Part shown: positions 1 to 5,581 of the stretch, in pieces | How positions within the stretch are numbered: the stretch's first letter is position 1 | How the letters are laid out: the number at the start of each line of letters is the position of its first letter | Assembly (NCBI GenBank): GCA_013139395.1 | Contig: WTAX01000243.1 | Location: 1-6,381 of the forward strand | Reading direction: 5' to 3' | Length of the DNA: 6,381 bases | DNA from: Gammaproteobacteria bacterium | Lineage (GTDB): Bacteria; Pseudomonadota; Gammaproteobacteria; GRL18 | Translations under genes and position numbers: made by a program | Notes under the pieces: model-generated | Told to the model about the DNA's origin: nothing | What the model saw: the letters and a program-made list of their open reading frames with translations, nothing else | Database searches by the model: none

Positions 1-3000
1 GCTAAGGCAAAAACAGACATCAGCATTCTTATTATCGACACCGATCTGCTGGAGATTTTACTGAACTGGAACGCACCATCCAGTATTGAGGTATCTGACC
101 TTGATGATGACGATGAAGACTGGATGACCCGTTTTCTGCAATCCAGTGCTTTTTTACAAATACCTGCCGCTAATATTCAAGCATTAATGATGCGCCTGCA
201 TGAAACTCCGCTTGCCAAAGGCTCTGTCGTCATCCAAGAAAATGATGAAAATGATGATCAGTTTTATATTATCCAGCAAGGCCGCTGCATAGTGACCAAA
301 AAAAATCCTGTTAGCGGTGATGCAATCACACTGGCAGAACTACGTCTTGGTGATGGCTTTGGTGAAGAAGCACTGATTACCGGCGGCATCCGTGGTGCCA
401 GCGTAATAATGAAAACTGACGGCGTCATTCTTACTCTGGATAAGAAAGACTTTATTGAACTATTGGTTTTACCCCTTATTCATCGCATCAGCAAACAAGA
501 AATCGATACGCTTGATCCTGATAAACAACAGCTTATTGATGTGCGCAATGAAAACGAGTTTGCCTTCAATGGCCTTGAAAACAGCCTTAATATTCCTATT
601 AGTCTCATACGCTCACAATTAAATAAATTATCCACTGATAAACATTATATTGTCTATTCAGGTCAGGAAAATCGAAGTATTGCTGCCGCTTTTTTATTCA
701 TTCAGCAAGGCTTTAACTGCTCTATCATTGACGGCGGCATTGGCAGCGCCGACGTCCCTGCTGAGCAAAAAATACAAACCGATAATAAATCCATCACTCG
801 TGATAATGACATCTCACAGACTGCTTCTGCTAACGTAGAAACTAAACCCGACCAGCCTCAAAAACCAGTCACTCCACCTGAGCGACGCAATGAAAATTTA
901 ACCTCACCAGAAGTTGAAGCAGAACGTAAAAAAGCCGAAGCACAATCAAAGCAATTATCTGCAGCTGATACTGCTCGTAAAGAAGCTGAAGCAATGGCAA
1001 CCGATCTCCGCGGTGAAGCTCAAGAAGCACTTAAAAAAGCAGAAGAAGAAGCCAAAAGGGCACAGCAAGCTGAACTCGCTCTTAAAACCGCCCAGCTTCG
1101 TGCCGTTCAAATTGAGACACAGCAGAAAGAGCAAGGTCAAACATCCTCTCTGGAATTAGATGAAATCAAAAAACAGGTTGAACAGGAAACCCGTTTAAAA
1201 GCAGAGGCTGAAGCATCCAGAGCAGAGGCCGAACAAGAAGCAGAGAAGTTACGTCAGGAAGCTGATTCCGCACGAGCTCAAGCAGAAAAAGAAGCCCTGC
1301 GAGCATCTCAGGCAGAATCTGCACGTAAAGAAGCTGAAGAAAAAGCAAAAGAACTACACAAAGAAGCACTTGAAAAGAAATCAGATGAAGTCAATGATGC
1401 CCTTGAAAAAGCAAAATCTGAAGCTGAACGGGCAGAAAATGCTGAGCATGAAGCCAGCCGCTTAAGAGAACAATCTGAGCAGGCTCGACAAAAAGCAGAA
1501 GACGAAGCAAAACGGGCAGCAAATGCCGAACAAGCCAGAAAAGATGCAGAGGAAGCCATTCACCAGGCGACTCAGGAACAGCTCAGTGAAAAAGAGGCGG
1601 CCTTAGAAAAAGCTCAGCAGCAATCACAGGAAGAAGCTGAACGTGCTGAAAAGGCTATTGAAGACGCCAAACGTATACGCGAAGAGGCTGAGCAGGCACT
1701 GCAGCAATCAGAAGAACTGGCTAAGTTATCGACACAAGCTGAATCTGAATTATTAAATGCAAAAGAAGAAATTGAACGCCTGAGAAAAGATGCTGATGCA
1801 CGTCAACATGCTGAAATTCATGAAGCCAGAATCAAAGCACAAGAAGAAAAAGAACGCGCTGAAAAAATTGATAGCGAACGTCAGTCGGCCCTTGCTGAAG
1901 TTGAGCGTTTACAGCAGGAAATGCAGCAAGCCAAAAATCAAATGGCAAGTGAGCTTGAACAACAGCAGCAGCAGCAGACAGAGCTTCAGGATCAGCAATT
2001 AGGGCATTTAAAAGCCTCTACTGAAGATGAAATGCTGCATATGAAAGCTGAAATGGATGCTGCTCAGCAAGCACTATCAGAAGAATATGCTCGTTTAAAC
2101 ATTGAACAGGAAAATGCGCTTCAAGAAAAAATAAATCAAGCACAGCTTGATGCTGATCAACATGAAAATCAACGAGCAGCAGCAGAACAAGCTCGCCAGG
2201 ACGCACAAAGTGAGATGCAGAGACTGGCTGAGCAAATGAAGGATGATAAGCAGGCACGAGAAGAACAGGAAGCATTGCGTTCTGCCGAGTTAGCTGAAGC
2301 ACAACAACGAATTGAAAGTGCTAATGAGCGCGCTCAGGTTGCAGAAAAAGCACGAAAAGAATTTGAAAACGAGTTGCAGCAAGTACGAGCAGAGACAGAA
2401 AAAGCCCGTACAGAAATGGAGCAACTACGCAATGACATGGCTGAAGAAATTGAATCTGAACGTCTGGAACTCGAAGCAGCTGTTGCAAAACAACGCCAGC
2501 AAATGGAAGATGAACGCCTGGAACTTGAAGCTGCAGTTACAAAACAACGCCAGCAAATGGAAATTGAAAAGTTATCATTAGCTGAAGAAGCACAAAAACT
2601 AGAACAGGAAGCACTCAAATACCAGCAGGAAATTTTATCGTTTAAACAAGATGTTGAAACAGCAAAACAACTGGCAATGGATGAAGCAGTACAGCTTCGA
2701 ATTCAAAAAAATGCTCTGGAAATACAAGCCGAAGCAGAAAAACAGAAACTCAATGAACAGTTAGAAACGGCCCGTAATGAAGCCGCTCAAGAAGCTGAAG
2801 CACTAAAAAAACAAAAACAGGAAATGGAGCAGCAGGCTCAACAAGAAGCCATTAAATTGAAAGAACAACTTGAACTTGCCAAACAAGAATCAATTAGTGA
2901 AGTACAACGCCTGAAGGTGCAAAAACAAGAGTTAGAAAAACAGGCTCAGGAAGAAGCACTCGAACTTAAAGAGCAACTCGAGCAAATTCAGATCAATAAA

Positions 3001-3339
3001 AAACTTCAGGAACAATCTATTAGCTTGCAGCGAGACGAGTTACAGCGAATGCAGTCTGAAGCCGATGATGTGCGCCATCAACTTGAGGCAGAATCTGTAC
3101 GTTCTCGTGAAATAGAACGCCAAAATGCGTTATTAAGAGCAAAAGAAGAAGCGAGAAAACAAGCCATCGAAGAGGCTAAACGACGCAGAGAGCAGCTGTT
3201 AGGCAAGACCCAGGAAGAAAAAGCGCCGCCTGTTTTAACTTCTCCCATTAAAAGAAGTTCATCTACTGATAACGAATCCATACATGATGAGCTTAAAGCT
3301 GCTTATGAAGTAATAAAAAAAGAAAATGATGCATCATAA
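1..3339 (+). CDS. Cyclic nucleotide-binding / rhodanese-like protein with a giant C-terminal coiled coil (5' end outside window)
   Basis: The reading frame is open from base 1, so the ATG at 124 is internal: the 41 codons before it are in frame and read as the last strands of a probable first cNMP-binding domain plus an acidic linker. Visible codons 42-165 form a complete cNMP-binding domain. Its phosphate-binding cassette (codons 120-135, nt 358-405) reads FGEEAL..GGIRGASV and keeps the Gly-Glu and Arg expected to hold the cyclic phosphate. Codons about 170-245 are a rhodanese fold (IDVRNENEF; NRSIAAAFLF; DGGI), but the active-loop Cys is Ser (nt 658-660). A Pro/Gln/Thr linker follows. Codons about 303-1072 are Glu/Ala/Gln/Lys/Arg-rich coiled coil without Pro, Cys or Trp, ending in a short polar tail. 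No membrane segment is visible, so it is probably cytoplasmic. By inference it is a ligand-sensing head on a long structural rod; the ligand, partners and role are unknown. The domain calls are firm and the function is not. Confidence 0.9.
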   Translation, partial: AKAKTDISILIIDTDLLEILLNWNAPSSIEVSDLDDDDEDWMTRFLQSSAFLQIPAANIQALMMRLHETPLAKGSVVIQENDENDDQFYIIQQGRCIVTKKNPVSGDAITLAELRLGDGFGEEALITGGIRGASVIMKTDGVILTLDKKDFIELLVLPLIHRISKQEIDTLDPDKQQLIDVRNENEFAFNGLENSLNIPISLIRSQLNKLSTDKHYIVYSGQENRSIAAAFLFIQQGFNCSIIDGGIGSADVPAEQKIQTDNKSITRDNDISQTASANVETKPDQPQKPVTPPERRNENLTSPEVEAERKKAEAQSKQLSAADTARKEAEAMATDLRGEAQEALKKAEEEAKRAQQAELALKTAQLRAVQIETQQKEQGQTSSLELDEIKKQVEQETRLKAEAEASRAEAEQEAEKLRQEADSARAQAEKEALRASQAESARKEAEEKAKELHKEALEKKSDEVNDALEKAKSEAERAENAEHEASRLREQSEQARQKAEDEAKRAANAEQARKDAEEAIHQATQEQLSEKEAALEKAQQQSQEEAERAEKAIEDAKRIREEAEQALQQSEELAKLSTQAESELLNAKEEIERLRKDADARQHAEIHEARIKAQEEKERAEKIDSERQSALAEVERLQQEMQQAKNQMASELEQQQQQQTELQDQQLGHLKASTEDEMLHMKAEMDAAQQALSEEYARLNIEQENALQEKINQAQLDADQHENQRAAAEQARQDAQSEMQRLAEQMKDDKQAREEQEALRSAELAEAQQRIESANERAQVAEKARKEFENELQQVRAETEKARTEMEQLRNDMAEEIESERLELEAAVAKQRQQMEDERLELEAAVTKQRQQMEIEKLSLAEEAQKLEQEALKYQQEILSFKQDVETAKQLAMDEAVQLRIQKNALEIQAEAEKQKLNEQLETARNEAAQEAEALKKQKQEMEQQAQQEAIKLKEQLELAKQESISEVQRLKVQKQELEKQAQEEALELKEQLEQIQINKKLQEQSISLQRDELQRMQSEADDVRHQLEAESVRSREIERQNALLRAKEEARKQAIEEAKRRREQLLGKTQEEKAPPVLTSPIKRSSSTDNESIHDELKAAYEVIKKENDAS
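1225..1863 (+). repeat. About 71-residue (213-bp) tandem repeats in the coiled coil
   Basis: By eye, three consecutive 213-bp blocks (1225-1437, 1438-1650, 1651-1863) encode alignable 71-residue units. Each opens with a pattern like EA..LR.EAE.AR..AE.EAKRA..AE.ARK.AEE. The first two end in EAERAE and the third in EKERAE, just before the next unit; a fragment of a further unit starts at 1864. The first 38 residues of units 1 and 2 share roughly 22 identities. A related, less regular copy starts at 982, 81 residues before unit 1. The pattern suggests growth of the rod by ancient in-frame duplication followed by divergence. Coiled-coil composition inflates such similarity, so the constant 213-bp spacing is the stronger evidence. 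Confidence 0.6.
1957..1980 (+). repeat. CAG microsatellite encoding six glutamines
   Basis: One CAA followed by five CAG codons (1960-1977) encodes a six-Gln run in the middle of the coiled coil, between a Glu and a Thr codon. It is a short trinucleotide repeat that could change length by slippage without breaking the frame. The Gly at 2002-2004 lies shortly downstream. Confidence 0.8.
2458..2565 (+). repeat. Perfectly adjacent 54-bp tandem duplication (18 residues x 2)
   Basis: Units 2458-2511 and 2512-2565 encode ERLELEAAVAKQRQQMED and ERLELEAAVTKQRQQMEI. I count 7 differing bases out of 54, about half of them synonymous, and 16 of 18 residues identical. This is the most recent-looking duplication in the rod. 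Eighteen residues equals one heptad plus one hendecad, so an insertion of this size can keep helix packing in register. Confidence 0.9.
2587..3018 (+). repeat. 36-residue (108-bp) tandem repeats near the end of the rod
   Basis: Four 108-bp blocks start at 2587, 2695, 2803 and 2911. The last three begin LRIQK, LKKQK and LKVQK and share the core QA..E...L.EQLE at fixed offsets. Units 3 and 4 are closest (LKKQKQEMEQQAQQEA against LKVQKQELEKQAQEEA). The first block is degenerate but keeps ETAK..A..EA in the same register as unit 2. The 36-residue period is twice the 18-residue unit found immediately upstream, which suggests one expanding 18/36-residue building block. Confidence 0.7.
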
Positions 3340-3349
3340 GACTTTTTTT
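3315..3349 (+). promoter_or_regulatory. AT-rich inverted repeat at the rod gene / yigZ junction
   Basis: AAAAAAAG (3315-3322) is an exact inverted repeat of CTTTTTTT (3342-3349). Between them lies a 12-bp perfect palindrome, ATGATGCATCAT (3326-3337). The element spans the stop codon of the upstream gene (3337-3339) and ends one base before the yigZ ATG. It could fold into a weak hairpin ending in a U tract. That could attenuate transcription or cover the yigZ start, but the stem has almost no G-C pairs, so a strong terminator is unlikely. Confidence 0.35.
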
Positions 3350-3350
3350 A

Positions 3351-3989
3351 ATGTCTATGGCTGAAGCGACACGCTATTTAATACCCGCTCAGGCAATAGA
3401 GGTGGAGACTGAGATTAAACGCAGCCGCTTTGTTGCTCATATTGCGCATAGTCACGATTCTGACATGGCCTTTGAGATTATTTCACAAGAAAAAGCACGC
3501 CATCCTGATGCACGTCATCATTGCTGGGCTTTTATTGCCTGCCCTCCTTTATCTGCTTCTGCTATACGTTTTTCTGATGATGGTGAACCTTCCGGCACCG
3601 CAGGAAAGCCCATTCTCAATGTTCTTCAATACAGTCATTACGGTGAAATTATCTGTGTTGTCAGCCGTTATTTTGGCGGCATTAAGTTAGGCGCTGGTGG
3701 TTTAGTACGGGCTTATAGTAATAGCACTCAAGCAGCGCTGGAACAATTATTAGTTAAGGAAATCGTTGCACTGGAAAAAATTAAAATTCAATTTGACTAC
3801 CCTTTTGAAGCATCTATTCGCCATTACCTTGATACTGCTGATATCGCCATCAATCATGTAGACTATCAAGAAGCAGTTACTTTTCAATTAGAAATTGAAA
3901 AAAATCAGGTTCCTCTATTGATGCAGCAGGCACGTAACCTTTGTAAAGGTCAAGTGTTAATTAATACGGATACCAGGAGCTTGTCCTAG
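3351..3989 (+). CDS. yigZ: IMPACT/YigZ family protein (UPF0029 plus DUF1949)
   Basis: This 212-residue protein aligns along its length with E. coli YigZ (about 205 residues). The N-terminal IMPACT domain shows IKRSRF (about residues 23-28), HPDARHHCWA, SDDGEP.GTAGKP (GTAGKP at residues 82-87) and the family signature RYFGGIKLGAGGLVRAY (residues 106-122). The C-terminal part (about residues 140-205) fits the DUF1949 ferredoxin-like domain. The family is conserved from bacteria to eukaryotes, where IMPACT modulates the eIF2-kinase activator GCN1; the bacterial role is not settled, although a nucleic-acid or ribosome-related function has been proposed. The start at 3351 is 11 bases after the previous stop and has no Shine-Dalgarno; the in-frame ATG at 3357 is an alternative. 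Translation may depend on coupling to the upstream gene. The family assignment is secure. Confidence 0.93.
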   Translation: MSMAEATRYLIPAQAIEVETEIKRSRFVAHIAHSHDSDMAFEIISQEKARHPDARHHCWAFIACPPLSASAIRFSDDGEPSGTAGKPILNVLQYSHYGEIICVVSRYFGGIKLGAGGLVRAYSNSTQAALEQLLVKEIVALEKIKIQFDYPFEASIRHYLDTADIAINHVDYQEAVTFQLEIEKNQVPLLMQQARNLCKGQVLINTDTRSLS

Positions 3990-4026
3990 CCTCAATAATG
4001 ATTTTTAATAATATATAAAAAAACTA

Positions 4027-4638
4027 ATGACAATAAAAATAACACCTGAAAAAAAGTCAACTTTAACTGATACCAGCCATTTTGATAATTGTCTGGATAA
4101 TTTTTTTAAATGTTTTATCAATACCATTAATGCTGATACCGGCCATTTACCGATAAGTAAACATGAACCTGACTGGCCATCACCCTGCCAGCAAGGTGAC
4201 GCATTTCTTTCTGAAGAGATGCTTGATTCTATCCATTGGCAACCTGTATTAAGAGAGAAAAATAATGATCTGTCCGGTCTTGAAAAAGCACTTGATACAA
4301 AATTACATCCAGACATAGTATTATTTTTTACCCGTTACTGGTCTGATCAGATTGATGCTATTTTTCAACAAGGTAACTTAACCTTATTATTTGTCTGGAA
4401 TAAAGCAGACATGGATCGGCTCATTGAAAATCAAATCGGTCATGCTTTAAACAAGTTGCGCAATAAGCAGACACTCACTTTTTTTATTGCCTGTACTGAT
4501 TCTGATTACATCATCAGTGTAGAAAATGATTCTGGAAAAGTTGTTCTTGAACGTCCCGGTTATGCCATAGAAAAAGAATTATCCCCGAATTTTTCTCAAT
4601 TTATAAATGAGCTGGAATATGGGCAATTATCACTTTAG
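4027..4638 (+). CDS. syd: SecY-interacting protein Syd
   Basis: The 203 residues match the Syd family: WPSPC (residues 50-54), an IHWQPV segment, LE.ALDTKLHPDI..FFTRYWS, LTLLFVWN, the well-conserved IENQIGHALNK block (about residues 133-143), LTFFIAC and a C-terminal F.NEL. E. coli Syd (about 181 residues) is a soluble protein that binds the cytoplasmic face of SecY and is thought to monitor or discourage improperly assembled SecYEG. This copy is somewhat longer, mainly at the N-terminus, where residues 1-40 are poorly conserved. It has no signal peptide or membrane segment. The start follows yigZ by 37 AT-rich bases with no visible Shine-Dalgarno. Its neighbours give no secretion context; Syd often sits among unrelated housekeeping genes. 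Confidence 0.9.
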   Translation: MTIKITPEKKSTLTDTSHFDNCLDNFFKCFINTINADTGHLPISKHEPDWPSPCQQGDAFLSEEMLDSIHWQPVLREKNNDLSGLEKALDTKLHPDIVLFFTRYWSDQIDAIFQQGNLTLLFVWNKADMDRLIENQIGHALNKLRNKQTLTFFIACTDSDYIISVENDSGKVVLERPGYAIEKELSPNFSQFINELEYGQLSL

Positions 4639-4639
4639 A

Positions 4640-4685
4640 GAGGCTAAAATCAAAAATTTTCCTCACATTACGCAGAATTTTTTTT
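4640..4685 (+). terminator. Weak hairpin and T tract after syd
   Basis: Two bases after the syd stop, GAGG (4640-4643) plus AAAAT (4646-4650) can pair with ATTTT (4656-4660) plus CCTC (4661-4664), with a 2-base bulge and a 5-base loop. A run of eight T follows at 4678-4685, too far from the stem for a textbook intrinsic terminator. An alternative stem, AAAAATT (4652-4658) with AATTTTT (4676-4682), reaches into the T run. It may partially separate syd from the phosphatase gene. Confidence 0.3.
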
Positions 4686-4707
4686 ACTTCAGTACTAAAA
4701 TAAACTT

Positions 4708-5523
4708 ATGCTAACAAAACTACTTGAAAAACTAACCTATAAGCCTGATACGATTCTCTTGTATTCAGCCGGCATCTCTGATGTCGGTCAAAAGCGAGAA
4801 CACAATGAAGACAGTTATCTGATCGATGAAAGACTTGGTTTATTTGTTGTCGCTGACGGCATGGGCGGTCACGAAGCAGGTGAAGTTGCCAGTAAGCTTG
4901 CTGTTGAAACCATTCTTAATCATCTCAAAAAGCTCGATATAACTTATAAACAAGTGAGTTCAAAAGGTGAAAGAAGTTCCACAAAGCTTATCAGTTCTTT
5001 ATTACAGGATGCCGTTGAAGATGCCAATAACCAGACCCATTGCTATAATATTGCCAAAGGTTTACCTGAAGGCAAAGGAATGGGAACCACATTAAGCGGT
5101 TTTTTGATTAGTTCACTCAACAGCTCAGGTAAAAAAAAGCTCTATTCATTTAATGTTGGTGACAGCAGAACCTATAGCTTTAGAGAAGGCCGTTTAAAAC
5201 AATTGACTACCGATCATAGTCATTATCAATTATGGCTTGAAACAGGTAAAGACGGCCCGGCACCTAAGCATAATATTATTTATAAGGCTATTGGTCCCTG
5301 GAAAAGAATTGTTGCCGAACAACATAAATTTTCTATTCATAATAATGAACTCTTCTTACTGTGTTCAGACGGTCTGTGTGATATGTTATCAGACGAAGAG
5401 ATACAACAGATTCTTAAGATAAATAGAAAAAAGACACTCAGAGAAACATCTCAGGCTTTGATTGATGCCGCCAATGAAGCAGGCGGTAAAGATAATATCA
5501 CTGTAGTTTTAGTTAAGCCATAA
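4708..5523 (+). CDS. PP2C-family (PPM) Ser/Thr protein phosphatase
   Basis: This 271-residue protein is a single, complete bacterial PP2C domain of the Stp/PppA type. In order it shows SDVGQKREHNED (R30, D35), VVADGMGGHEAGE (D50, G51), GMGTTLSG, NVGDSRTY (D152), LTTDHS, LLCSDGL (D221) and GGKDNITVV (D262, N263). The acidic residues that hold the two catalytic metal ions are all present, so an active Mg/Mn-dependent phosphatase is expected. There is no membrane segment and no extra domain. Such enzymes usually reverse a Hanks-type Ser/Thr kinase, for example in type VI secretion or PASTA-kinase loci; no kinase or secretion gene is in the window, so the substrate is unknown. An in-frame stop at 4696-4698 makes the ATG at 4708 the first possible start. 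It lacks a Shine-Dalgarno but has a TAAAAT box at 4696-4701, so a very short leader is possible. Confidence 0.95.
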   Translation: MLTKLLEKLTYKPDTILLYSAGISDVGQKREHNEDSYLIDERLGLFVVADGMGGHEAGEVASKLAVETILNHLKKLDITYKQVSSKGERSSTKLISSLLQDAVEDANNQTHCYNIAKGLPEGKGMGTTLSGFLISSLNSSGKKKLYSFNVGDSRTYSFREGRLKQLTTDHSHYQLWLETGKDGPAPKHNIIYKAIGPWKRIVAEQHKFSIHNNELFLLCSDGLCDMLSDEEIQQILKINRKKTLRETSQALIDAANEAGGKDNITVVLVKP

Positions 5524-5532
5524 GACCTGGAG

Positions 5533-5573
5533 AGCCTGGTATAAACCAGAGCTATCAAGTCATAAAACGATAG
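5533..5573. terminator. Inverted repeats in the convergent gap
   Basis: In the 58 bases between the two converging stop codons, AGCCTGGT (5533-5540) pairs with ACCAG-A-GCT (5545-5553) around an ATAA loop with one bulged base. CTATC (5552-5556) can also pair with GATAG (5569-5573); the two stems share two bases and would compete. The position suits a bidirectional terminator, but no T tract follows on either strand, so this is a weak call. Confidence 0.35.
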
Positions 5574-5581
5574 TCTATGCC

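Noticed and set aside
124..126. ATG at 124 as the true start of the large gene
   Set aside because: The frame stays open to base 1 and the upstream codons look like the end of another cNMP-binding domain; no Shine-Dalgarno precedes 124.
905..3230. TolA- or SMC-like identity for the rod
   Set aside because: Similarity to TolA, myosin or SMC rods is expected from any Ala/Glu/Lys-rich coiled coil. No TolA membrane anchor or C-terminal domain is visible, and the visible part contains no SMC ATPase motifs.
955..3281. Antisense and alternate-frame ORFs of 61-94 codons inside the large gene
   Set aside because: They arise from biased codon composition of the coiled coil: Ser/Leu/Phe-rich antisense and Lys/Gln/Asn-rich shifted frames, with no recognisable domain.
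3430..3690. 86-codon hydrophobic ORF in another frame of yigZ
   Set aside because: The Leu-rich, membrane-like look is a frame-shifted reading of the conserved IMPACT domain.
3990..4026. Promoter in the AT-rich gap before syd
   Set aside because: TAATAT-like boxes exist, but the nearest TTGACA-like hexamer is about 22 bases away; AT-rich DNA gives such matches by chance.
4005..4316. 103-codon - strand ORF over the start of syd
   Set aside because: It lies opposite a well-supported Syd coding sequence, resembles no family I know, and its C-terminus is translated from AT-rich intergenic DNA.
5237..5422. 61-codon + strand ORF inside the phosphatase gene
   Set aside because: It overlaps conserved PP2C motifs in a different frame and has no start signal or recognisable domain.
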